Shown one piece after another: positions 8,530 to 15,955 of a stretch of DNA of 64,000 bases. The translations under genes and the position numbers were made by a program. Origin of the DNA: an uncultured Saprospiraceae bacterium. GTDB taxonomy: Bacteria > Bacteroidota > Bacteroidia > Chitinophagales > Saprospiraceae. Every line of letters begins with the position of its first letter. Within the stretch, counting starts at the first letter, position 1. The stretch lies in NCBI GenBank assembly GCA_938007965.1, contig CALLMH010000040.1, positions 18,532-82,531 on the forward strand, given 5' to 3'. The notes beneath the pieces are model-generated. The model did not search any database. It was not told the DNA's origin and worked only from the letters and a program-made list of their open reading frames with translations.

Positions 8530-10431
8530 TTATACTATCTTGAATATCTGATCATCTTCTTCGATGTCATCACCATGCTTCACTAATATCTCTGCGATCG
8601 TGCCACTTGTGTCGGCTGCAATTGCATTGATTACTTTCATAGCTTCTATGTATGCTACTGTTTCACCTTCTTTTACTACATCTCCTACTTTTTTTCCTTT
8701 TTCAGATGTTTCTTTCGTAAGGTAGAATTTGCCTTCCAAAGGAGCTGTTATGTACTTAGCATTAGCATCATTTGATAATGTCGGTGGTACAAGCTCGGCC
8801 TTCGGTACGGCAGCTATAGAAGTATTATCTTGTGCTGCTTCAGTTGGGTAACTTATGCGTACATTATACTTCTCTCCATTAACATTGAGGTTGAGCTCTT
8901 TGGGCATGGCATTCGTGCTACCAGCTAATGGAATCGGGGCAGCTACTACAGGTGTTCCCGCTGCAGTTGCTTTTTTTGCTTTTCTTTCTGCGAGATCTGC
9001 TTCGAATTTTTTCTTCGCTTCACCAGACTTAAGTGACTCATATTGAGGCGGGTGCATAGCATATTCAAGTAATTCTTCGTCATCTTGCCCATATGACCAT
9101 CCTTTTTCGTCCATTTTTTTTCTGTAGACGTCTAGTTCGTCAGGATAGAGATCTTGAGGATTACCCGTATAGAATTCTCTTTTCTGATCAGAAGCCATTT
9201 TTAAGATTTCTGGATCTAGATCGCCAAGCAGCTGACCAGATCTTCCTAGGATCATTCCCCAAGTATTCTCATCAATCATGGCAAATCTTTTTTTGCCTTT
9301 GTATTTATTGATCACATTCATCAGGGACACATTTTTTACATATTGGCTGAATGGTGTCACCAATGGAGGATAGCCAAGCTTTGGCCATACTACTTTTACT
9401 TCTTCGAATAAGCCTAGAAGTAATTCTTCTTGATCTACATTTGGTTTATTGTTTTTGGTGAGCCATTTGTTTAGGCTCTTTACATTGTTTTCTAGATCTG
9501 CCATCAATGAGCCCATCATACCACCCGGCAGTCCAGGGCCGATCAATAGTGAATTCATATATCGATTCTTTGGATTGATATATTCGCCGAGGAAGTCATC
9601 CATAAATGATTGTGTGAGGCTCCTTACGTGCATGTAAGCTTTCATGTCGATATCTGGCAGACTGAATCCTGCATCTTTAAGCATTTCGTGGATGGTCAAT
9701 AAGTCGGCATGGCCAGTACCCCATGATAGCGGCTCCATCCCTACGTCTATGATGTCTGCGCCATTTCTTGCAGCTTCTAGAGAGGTAGCGACGGAAAATC
9801 CTGGTGTAGAATGTCCGTGATATTGGATGATGATATCTGGATGACGGTCGCGGATACCTTTTATAATCCTTCCTATCGATACAGGTCTACCTATACCAGC
9901 CATATCTTTGATGCATATCTCTTCTGCACCCTTATCTATATATTGGTCAGCTAGATTTATGTAATAATCTACAGTGTGGATAGGAGAGTGCGTCACACTT
10001 AATGCACCTTGAGCGATCATGCCACCTTCTTTTGCATATTGGAATGATAGCTCTAAGTTTTGGGGATTATTTAATCCATCGAATGATCTAGAGATGTCCG
10101 TTCCTTGCAGCTTTTTGACTTTAAACATGAGTTTTCTCACATCTTTGGGTACTGGGCTCATTCGGATACCATTCAGTCCTCTTTCTAGCATTTGAGTTTG
10201 TATGCCAGCATCATTGAATGGTTGAGTCCATTTACGAACTGCAACGTTTGGATTCTCTCCAAAGAGAAGATTCACTTGTTCAAATCCCCCTCCATTGGTT
10301 TCGACCCTTGCGAAGCATCCCATATCTATGATAGGCTGAGCTACTTTGGTCAGCATGTCTACGGTAGGTACATACTTACCAGCTGCCTGCCACATGTCTC
10401 TATATACTAAAGCTAATTTTATTTCTTTCAT
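8530..10431 (-). CDS. oadA: Oxaloacetate decarboxylase alpha subunit (carboxyltransferase plus biotin carrier)
   Basis: Cytosolic subunit that moves CO2 from oxaloacetate to its own biotin, feeding the OadB pump. Residues 1-450 form the carboxyltransferase TIM barrel with metal and catalytic motifs YRDMWQ, IKDMAG (lysine) and QYHGHSTPG (metal histidines). A PYC/OadA conserved domain follows. An Ala/Pro-rich linker (near 500-520) leads to the biotinyl domain, with the biotinylated Lys at about 599 in YIEAMKV. The usual EAMKM is EAMKV here. The 633-residue length is typical. ppc at 16-18.5 kb makes the likely substrate. The sequence before its ATG holds a run of small hairpins. Confidence 0.93.
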   Translation of the reverse strand: MKEIKLALVYRDMWQAAGKYVPTVDMLTKVAQPIIDMGCFARVETNGGGFEQVNLLFGENPNVAVRKWTQPFNDAGIQTQMLERGLNGIRMSPVPKDVRKLMFKVKKLQGTDISRSFDGLNNPQNLELSFQYAKEGGMIAQGALSVTHSPIHTVDYYINLADQYIDKGAEEICIKDMAGIGRPVSIGRIIKGIRDRHPDIIIQYHGHSTPGFSVATSLEAARNGADIIDVGMEPLSWGTGHADLLTIHEMLKDAGFSLPDIDMKAYMHVRSLTQSFMDDFLGEYINPKNRYMNSLLIGPGLPGGMMGSLMADLENNVKSLNKWLTKNNKPNVDQEELLLGLFEEVKVVWPKLGYPPLVTPFSQYVKNVSLMNVINKYKGKKRFAMIDENTWGMILGRSGQLLGDLDPEILKMASDQKREFYTGNPQDLYPDELDVYRKKMDEKGWSYGQDDEELLEYAMHPPQYESLKSGEAKKKFEADLAERKAKKATAAGTPVVAAPIPLAGSTNAMPKELNLNVNGEKYNVRISYPTEAAQDNTSIAAVPKAELVPPTLSNDANAKYITAPLEGKFYLTKETSEKGKKVGDVVKEGETVAYIEAMKVINAIAADTSGTIAEILVKHGDDIEEDDQIFKIV

Positions 10432-10749
10432 CAGTATGCATTCTATAGAAAGATCTATTGAAGTAGTTTGAGAATATAATGTTATTTCCTTTGTAAGTCA
10501 TTGAAACGCCATGTCTCAGCTCGTACGCAACTCAAAATTGTGAGCTCATTCGTTAGCTGCGACTATGAATTTCGAATTCAGTCTCGACTTGGATTCAAGT
10601 TTTGAATCCTGTAAGTAGTGCGAGGCACTTCGAGATCACGATAACACTATTCCTTAAATTACTTCATTTCTAGATTTTCAGTTAATCAATTTTTTGATGA
10701 TTAATTCGACTACTTTGCGAAGAGTTAATCTTTATCATTTGTTAGGTTT
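10432..10749 (-). repeat. Hairpin-rich gap between oadG and oadA
   Basis: There is no convincing reading frame in these 318 bp, although they lie inside an otherwise tight oad operon. At 10531-10609 there are three small perfect hairpins: CTCA/TGAG (10531-10544), GAATT-tcg-AATTC (10567-10579) and GGATTCAA-gtt-TTGAATCC (10591-10609). The block 10500-10640 looks more GC-rich than its flanks. It may be an interspersed repeat or a processing site; no second copy was seen in this window. Confidence 0.4.
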
Positions 10750-11001
10750 CTAAATCTTTTTGATGGAATCTATCTTACCATTCCCCAAAGTGATATGTTC
10801 TACCACCGCTGTCAATACTGCGATTTCTTTATTAGAGATGAGAGGTTTTATCAGTTTTGGCTGTGCTTTTGGTTCAGGAGCATATTTATTTATCAACTTG
10901 ATAAGCAATGAACCACAAAGTACGACGAGCATCAAAACTATAAAAACGGTTACCATTCCTATAGCAAGCAGTAATATAGCATTTGATATGTTAGATTCCA
11001 T
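10750..11001 (-). CDS. oadG: Oxaloacetate decarboxylase gamma subunit (OadG family)
   Basis: Small single-span subunit that holds the alpha and beta subunits of the sodium-pumping decarboxylase together and binds zinc in characterised systems. The 83 residues comprise a short N-terminus, one transmembrane helix (about 8-32, rich in V, L and I), a short basic loop KLINKYAP and a soluble tail. Length, topology and position beside oadA and oadB support the call, although the family is poorly conserved. It is the first gene of the minus-strand unit. A -7-like TACTTTCG about 21 bp upstream (11022-11029) deviates from TAnnTTTG at one position. Confidence 0.82.
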   Translation of the reverse strand: MESNISNAILLLAIGMVTVFIVLMLVVLCGSLLIKLINKYAPEPKAQPKLIKPLISNKEIAVLTAVVEHITLGNGKIDSIKKI

Positions 11002-11250
11002 TTAGTTATGTTTAGACTGCGAAAGTAAAAAATATTATCTCAATTCAACTATGTGAAATAATCAATGTTTAGACTTTTTGTTGCTTGAAAAACATTTTGG
11101 CAATAAACAATTTTAATATAATCAATAACCACCAAATTGTTGAATGATTCATGTTTTTCTTTAATTTGTAAATGAAAACATTCATCATATAGAGGTGTTC
11201 CAAACAATAGCATAGTATCTTGCATTTTTTTTAAATAATACTCAGTTTTT

Positions 11251-12543
11251 ATGGATTTGAAAGTTTTTAAGTTTGGCGGGGCTTCAGTGAAGGACGAAGA
11301 TGGTGTATCTAATGTTGTTAATATTTTAAATTCATATAAAAAAGAAAAGATTCTTACCGTAGTGTCCGCTACAGGTAAGACTACCAATGCACTAGAGAGG
11401 GTTGTTGATTCCTACTTTAACCAAAAGGGAGATGCAGACGAACAATTGCAAAAGATAAAAGATGACCATATAAAGATTATGGATTCGCTAGGTATACTCA
11501 ATGAAGAAACATTTGCTGACCTAAGTGACACCTTCGTAGAGATTGATTGGATGATCGAGGATGAGGTGCAGGATGAGTATAATTATATATATGATCAGAT
11601 CGTCTCAGTAGGTGAGCTAGTGTCTTCTAAGATTCTCTACCATAAGGCGGTAAAAGAAGGAGTAAATGTTGCATGGCTAGATGTAAGAGATGTAATTATC
11701 ACTGACAATACGTACAGGGAGGCCAAGGTGATTTGGGCTGATACGCAAGCAAGAATGGATAGTAAAGTCCACGAATTAATGAATTCATATGATGTTATAA
11801 TCACTCAGGGATTCATCGGGTGTAGTACAGAAAACTTCAATACCACACTTGGCAGAGAGGGGTCAGATTATACTGCGGGTATATTTAGCTATTGTTTAGA
11901 TGCTAAGAGTTTGAGTATTTGGAAAGATGTACCTGGAATCTTAACGGCGGATCCAAGATTGTTTGAAAATGTAACGAAGATCGATAGACTATCATATAGA
12001 GAAGCGATAGAGATGACTTACTTTGGTGCCAAAGTGATACACCCTAAGACCATCAAGCCACTTCAAAATAAAAATATACCGCTATATGTCCGTCCTTATA
12101 ATGAACCTGATGCTGAAGGCACATTGATCACCTCTGATGTAGATACAGTATATCCTCCAGTAATCGTGATCGAACCACATCAGTCCCTCATTCACATATC
12201 AACAAATGATTTTTCATTTGTGGCGGAAGAACATCTGAGTGAAATATTCGCTATGCTAAATCAATACCGACTAAAGGTAAATATGATGCGCAATACAGCC
12301 ATCAGTTTTTCTGTAGCCGTTCAGAATAACCAAAAAAAGATTGCCAAATTTATCAATGATCTTTCTGATAAATATACCATTGTAAAAGATGATCATCTAG
12401 AACTTATTACCATTCGTCATTATGATGACGCCACAGTGGAGAGAATGAAAGTTGGTAAAATAGTCCTATTTGAAGAGACTATACGGCAGACAGTCCGGAT
12501 GGCAGTGAAGGATGTCCCATTAGTGGTAAGAAAGGAAGTGTAG
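11251..12543 (+). CDS. lysC: Aspartate kinase
   Basis: Phosphorylates aspartate, the first step towards lysine, threonine and methionine. The N-terminal kinase domain opens with KVFKFGGASVKD (ATP-binding lysine) and carries TTLGREGSDYTAG (substrate and ATP site, near residue 197-210). FGAKVIHPKTI marks the end of the catalytic domain. The C-terminal 130 residues fit two ACT regulatory domains. At 430 aa it is a monofunctional kinase with no homoserine dehydrogenase fused on. It is monocistronic and convergent with yajC. The 249-bp leader contains an AT-rich imperfect hairpin (11145-11187) but no recognisable lysine riboswitch. Confidence 0.92.
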   Translation: MDLKVFKFGGASVKDEDGVSNVVNILNSYKKEKILTVVSATGKTTNALERVVDSYFNQKGDADEQLQKIKDDHIKIMDSLGILNEETFADLSDTFVEIDWMIEDEVQDEYNYIYDQIVSVGELVSSKILYHKAVKEGVNVAWLDVRDVIITDNTYREAKVIWADTQARMDSKVHELMNSYDVIITQGFIGCSTENFNTTLGREGSDYTAGIFSYCLDAKSLSIWKDVPGILTADPRLFENVTKIDRLSYREAIEMTYFGAKVIHPKTIKPLQNKNIPLYVRPYNEPDAEGTLITSDVDTVYPPVIVIEPHQSLIHISTNDFSFVAEEHLSEIFAMLNQYRLKVNMMRNTAISFSVAVQNNQKKIAKFINDLSDKYTIVKDDHLELITIRHYDDATVERMKVGKIVLFEETIRQTVRMAVKDVPLVVRKEV

Positions 12544-12571
12544 AGTAGAATTGATATTACACAATAGAGAT

Positions 12572-12889
12572 TTATTTCTTTTCATCCACCTTATGGAATG
12601 CAGCCGTCAATTCATTAGATACAGATCCTTTGGTCATACGTACGAAAGTCTTTTCACTTACTTGTAGCGTGATTTCTTTGTCATCTATTTTTGTGATCTT
12701 ACCTACGATACCGCTAGAAGTTACGACTTCTTTTCCTTTTTCTAGTGTGGTCAGAAAAGTCTCTTGTTCTTTTTGTTTCTTAGTGGTTGGTCTTATGAAG
12801 AAGAAGTAGAAGATAGCGATCATGATGGCAAAAAGAGGCATCTGACTCAGTAAACTTCCCCCATCAGCTTGTAATAATATGTATAGCAT
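12572..12889 (-). CDS. yajC: Preprotein translocase subunit YajC
   Basis: Small inner-membrane protein that associates with SecDF and the Sec translocon. The 105 residues show the family layout: a short periplasmic start, one transmembrane helix (about 17-35, LFAIMIAIFYFFFIRP) and the typical IRPTTKKQKEQ motif. A soluble domain follows with GKEVVTSSGIVGKI and a C-terminal VRMTKGSVSNEL. It is divergent from aroK, whose start lies only about 45 bp away. A -7 box (12913-12920) sits 24 bp before the ATG. Confidence 0.95.
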   Translation of the reverse strand: MLYILLQADGGSLLSQMPLFAIMIAIFYFFFIRPTTKKQKEQETFLTTLEKGKEVVTSSGIVGKITKIDDKEITLQVSEKTFVRMTKGSVSNELTAAFHKVDEKK

Positions 12890-12912
12890 TGTGATTTTTT
12901 TTGTTTATTGCA

Positions 12913-12920
12913 CAAATATA
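12913..12920 (-). promoter_or_regulatory. -7 box of yajC
   Basis: TATATTTG on the minus strand is a perfect TAnnTTTG match, 24 bp before the yajC ATG. Confidence 0.55.
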
Positions 12921-12934
12921 GTTTTTGTTTAGAA

Positions 12935-13477
12935 ATGAATGGCATAGGATCACATATAGTATTGGTAGGATTTATGGGTAGCGGTAAGACCACCGTAGGT
13001 AAATTGTTGGCTGCCTCCCTTGGCGTAGACTTCGTCGATATGGATTCGTATATTGAGATCAAAGAGAAAAAGACGATCCAAGATATTTTCAAAGATAACG
13101 GAGAAGCATATTTTCGGACTTTAGAATCTAGAGCTTTGTCTGATATACTTTCTCAATCGAAGAAGTCGGTAGTGTCCACTGGGGGTGGGGTGCCATGTTT
13201 TGGTGATAATATGGATTTTATAAAAGCAAACTCATTATCAGTATATCTTAAAGTAGGCAGTAAAAGATTAGCCAACAGATTAAAAGATGATCATCAAAGA
13301 CCACTATTACAAAACAAGACAAACAAAGAGCTGTTATCCTTCGTGAAGGAGAAAATGAAATCTAGGGAGATTTTTTACAATCGCGCAGATATTAAAATTA
13401 GAGCCATAGATGCTCCAGAAAATATTAAAGAAAGAATAGTAAATCGTGTCAAAGCACATTATACTAGATTCTGCTAA
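12935..13477 (+). CDS. aroK: Shikimate kinase
   Basis: Phosphorylates shikimate in the chorismate pathway, in the cytosol. It is a P-loop kinase with Walker A GFMGSGKTTVGK near residue 12, the shikimate-binding DMDSYIE, the FRTLES arginine, the STGGGVP motif and the lid RPLL. The ATG at 12935 gives a 180-residue enzyme of normal length. An in-frame TTG at 12908 would add nine residues lying in the yajC promoter region and is not favoured. bshB1 follows on the same strand after about 60 bp and may be co-transcribed. Confidence 0.94.
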   Translation: MNGIGSHIVLVGFMGSGKTTVGKLLAASLGVDFVDMDSYIEIKEKKTIQDIFKDNGEAYFRTLESRALSDILSQSKKSVVSTGGGVPCFGDNMDFIKANSLSVYLKVGSKRLANRLKDDHQRPLLQNKTNKELLSFVKEKMKSREIFYNRADIKIRAIDAPENIKERIVNRVKAHYTRFC

Positions 13478-13538
13478 CTGATGCTTAAAACATTAGATGA
13501 AATTCTCTCATGCTAACAGTTCAAAAAATAATATGCAT

Positions 13539-14258
13539 ATGAAAGTAAATATTTTAGCAATCGGCGTACATCCTGATGATGTCGAATTGGGTTGTGCGGG
13601 TACGATTTTGAAACATATTGCACATGGGTATAGCGTAGCTGCAGTAGACCTTACACAAGGTGAATTAGGAACACGGGGCAGTGGTCCCATTCGTCTAGAA
13701 GAAGCAAAAAATGCAGCCGAGATATTGGGTCTGGCAGCTAGAGAAAACCTAGGGATGGCAGATGGATTCTTCCAACATACAAAAGAAAATATTCTTAAAA
13801 TATCTGCAGTAATCAGAAAGTATCGTCCTGAAATAGTGCTCGCGAATGCAATCACAGATCGTCATCCTGATCATGGAAGAGCTTCAAAGTTAATATCTGA
13901 TGCTTGTTTTTATTCTGGCCTCCAAAAGATAGAACAAGTAGACGAAAATGGTGATACATTAGAAAAGTGGAGACCTAATGTTGTCTATCACTATATCCAA
14001 GATAGAAATCTAAAGGCTGATTTTGTGGTGGATATTACACCTTATATGGAGCGAAAGATCGAAAGTATTCTTGCATATAAAACTCAATTTTATACAGAGG
14101 GAGATTCTGGGCCTAAGACTCCGATTTCGGGAAAAGATTTCATTGACTATAACAGAGCTAAAAATAGAGCTTACGGCAGAGAAATTAATGTGGAGTACGC
14201 TGAAGGTTTCACAGTAGAGCGAAATATTGGAGTAAATAATTTATTTGATCTATTGTAG
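13539..14258 (+). CDS. bshB1: Bacillithiol biosynthesis deacetylase BshB1
   Basis: Zinc deacetylase that removes the acetyl group from GlcNAc-malate, the second step of bacillithiol synthesis. It is a LmbE/PIG-L fold protein with HPDDVELGCAGT at the N-terminus (zinc ligands His, Asp and Asp), a second motif DRHPDHGRAS (near residue 108) and a C-terminal YGREINVEYAEGF typical of the BshB1 group. The start at 13539 places VNILAIGVHPDD at the normal distance; two earlier in-frame ATGs (13497, 13533) are possible. The stop codon lies in the loop of a long inverted repeat. Presence of the gene implies bacillithiol as the low-molecular-weight thiol. Confidence 0.92.
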   Translation: MKVNILAIGVHPDDVELGCAGTILKHIAHGYSVAAVDLTQGELGTRGSGPIRLEEAKNAAEILGLAARENLGMADGFFQHTKENILKISAVIRKYRPEIVLANAITDRHPDHGRASKLISDACFYSGLQKIEQVDENGDTLEKWRPNVVYHYIQDRNLKADFVVDITPYMERKIESILAYKTQFYTEGDSGPKTPISGKDFIDYNRAKNRAYGREINVEYAEGFTVERNIGVNNLFDLL

Positions 14259-14273
14259 TAGATCAAATAAATT
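14238..14273. terminator. Long inverted repeat around the bshB1 stop, likely bidirectional terminator
   Basis: A 15-bp perfect stem (AATTTATTTGATCTA with its complement) closes a 6-base loop that contains the bshB1 TAG stop. It lies between the convergent bshB1 and purM. No U-tract follows on either strand, so termination strength is uncertain. Confidence 0.5.
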
Positions 14274-14325
14274 ACGATTATATACTTTAGAGAGATCGCT
14301 AATTCATATTATAAGTCAATATTGA

Positions 14326-15498
14326 CTAATATGTATAGGTGCCAGCCTCATTTTTTATGACCAGTTCTTGTTTTTCACACGCTTCTGTTTTTCCTATGAT
14401 CTGGGCATCAATATTGAATGACTTTGCAATAGCGATCATATTATCAGCAGCTTCTTTATTGCTGGTATACACTTCCAGTCTATGTCCCATATTGAATACT
14501 TGGTACATTTCTTTGTAATCTAGTCCTGATTCTTCTTTGATCAGTTTGAATAGGGGAGGAATCGGCAGTAAGTTGTCCTTTACTATCCTTATGTTTTTAT
14601 TGAGAAACTTCATGACTTTGGTCTGAGCGCCTCCAGTACAATGGATCATACCATTGATGTCTTTTCTATTCGCTTCTATTATTTTCTTGATGAGCGGGAT
14701 GTAAGTTCTAGTTGGAGATAAGACTAGTCTGCCCGTATCTATACCATCTACCTCTGTGGCATCAGTTAGCTTTTTAGACCCCAAAAATATAACTTCATCT
14801 GGCGTATTGTGGTCATAGCTATCTGGATATTTGGCAGCGTATGATTTATGAAATACATCATGACGTGCAGAGGTCAATCCATTACTTCCCATTCCACCGT
14901 TATACTCATTTTCATAAGTTGCTTGGCCGTAGGAAGCAAATCCTACTATGTAATCCCCAACTTGGATGTCATTATCTATGATATCGGATTTTTTCATCCT
15001 AGCGAATGCGGTATAGCCTACGTCTATTGTTCTTACGATATCTCCCACATCAGCGGTTTCTCCTCCTGCGAGCACCATCTCTACACCATTATCTGACATT
15101 TCATCAAGGAATGTTTGTGTGTGATTGATGATTACATTCAGCACATCTGCCGTGATTAAGTTTTTATTTCTCCCTATAGTTGATGATAGGATGATATTAT
15201 CTACAGCTCCTACGCATGCCATATCATCTATATTCATGACGATACTATCCTGTACGATACCCTTCCATACATTGATATCTCCAGTTTCTTTCCAGTACAT
15301 GTATGCGAGACTTGTCTTTGTACCTGCGGTATCAGCGTGCATGATATTGCAGTAATCATCATCACCAGCGACATAATCTGGCAAGATTTTACAGAACGCA
15401 TGCGGATATAGTCCTTTGTCGAGGTTTTTGATGGCTTTATGTACATCTTCTTTTGAAGCTGAAACACCTCTTAAATCGTAACGCAAAGAATCACTCAT
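14326..15498 (-). CDS. purM: Phosphoribosylformylglycinamidine cyclo-ligase (AIR synthase)
   Basis: Makes aminoimidazole ribotide from FGAM with ATP, the fifth step of purine synthesis. It has the PurM fold: N-terminal ATP domain with HADTAGTKTS and MNIDDMACVGA, glycine-rich VLAGGETADVG (near residue 142), and the C-terminal domain with IHCTGGAQTKV and FNMGHRLEVY. At 390 aa it is longer than the 345 of E. coli PurM, as is common in Bacteroidota. It is monocistronic with its own -7 box 24 bp upstream of the ATG. Confidence 0.9.
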   Translation of the reverse strand: MSDSLRYDLRGVSASKEDVHKAIKNLDKGLYPHAFCKILPDYVAGDDDYCNIMHADTAGTKTSLAYMYWKETGDINVWKGIVQDSIVMNIDDMACVGAVDNIILSSTIGRNKNLITADVLNVIINHTQTFLDEMSDNGVEMVLAGGETADVGDIVRTIDVGYTAFARMKKSDIIDNDIQVGDYIVGFASYGQATYENEYNGGMGSNGLTSARHDVFHKSYAAKYPDSYDHNTPDEVIFLGSKKLTDATEVDGIDTGRLVLSPTRTYIPLIKKIIEANRKDINGMIHCTGGAQTKVMKFLNKNIRIVKDNLLPIPPLFKLIKEESGLDYKEMYQVFNMGHRLEVYTSNKEAADNMIAIAKSFNIDAQIIGKTEACEKQELVIKNEAGTYTY

Positions 15499-15521
15499 AA
15501 TAGTGGATAGTTTTATTGGTA

Positions 15522-15529
15522 CAAAAGTA
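15522..15529 (-). promoter_or_regulatory. -7 box of purM
   Basis: TACTTTTG on the minus strand matches TAnnTTTG, 24 bp before the purM ATG. The same sequence and spacing recur at rimO and the amidase gene. Confidence 0.5.
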
Positions 15530-15648
15530 ACAGAAAAGTTTAATTTCTAATGTTATTTCACTCTATCGTCGGTTATTAATATTGGTTGGTCGATAAGTGG
15601 AAACTTATAGCACACAGAATCCACTTACATATAGCAAAAGCAATAATT

Positions 15649-15810
15649 ATGAGTTTACTAAGAGTGATACTATCTTTATTATTTCCACCATTAGCTGTTT
15701 ATGATCAAGGTTGCGGATCTATTATTATCGTTTTTCTCCTTACGATATGTGGCTGGATCCCAGGTGTTGTCGGCGCGCTGATTATTTTGAATCGAGCTGA
15801 TAATCGATAA
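15649..15810 (+). CDS. YqaE/Pmp3 family small membrane protein
   Basis: A 53-residue protein with two transmembrane helices and the family core FPPLAVYDQGCG followed by LTICGWIPGVVGALIIL. Pmp3/YqaE proteins are small membrane proteins often linked to membrane potential or salt and cold stress in other organisms; the role here is unknown. The ATG at 15649 gives the usual family length. Longer in-frame starts would add a charged leader not seen in the family. It stands alone between purM and ppc. Confidence 0.85.
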   Translation: MSLLRVILSLLFPPLAVYDQGCGSIIIVFLLTICGWIPGVVGALIILNRADNR

Positions 15811-15884
15811 AGAGAAAATAAAATCAAACTGCCGATAATCAGGGCAATCTTTTCACAAGTAGTGAGAAAAAAATGCTATAAAAT

Positions 15885-15911
15885 GGGAATATTCGTTATT
15901 TACGTATATCC
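15885..15911 (-). terminator. Possible terminator of ppc
   Basis: Arms GGGATAT and ATATTCCC on the minus strand, about 45 bp after the ppc stop, are followed by ATTTTATAGC and then a seven-base T run. The stem is imperfect and the T run is displaced, so this is weak. Confidence 0.3.
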
Positions 15912-15955
15912 CTATCTTATAAACAGTACCTATAGGATTTTTAGCCAGGTTTCAA

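Noticed and set aside
10500..10640. tRNA or other structured RNA gene
   Set aside because: The short hairpins do not form a cloverleaf, and there is no T-loop consensus or CCA end.
11002..11250. Possible lysine riboswitch or attenuator before aspartate kinase
   Set aside because: Only one imperfect AT-rich hairpin (11145-11187) is present. It lacks the multi-helix junction of a lysine riboswitch, a leader peptide with lysine or threonine runs, and a terminator.
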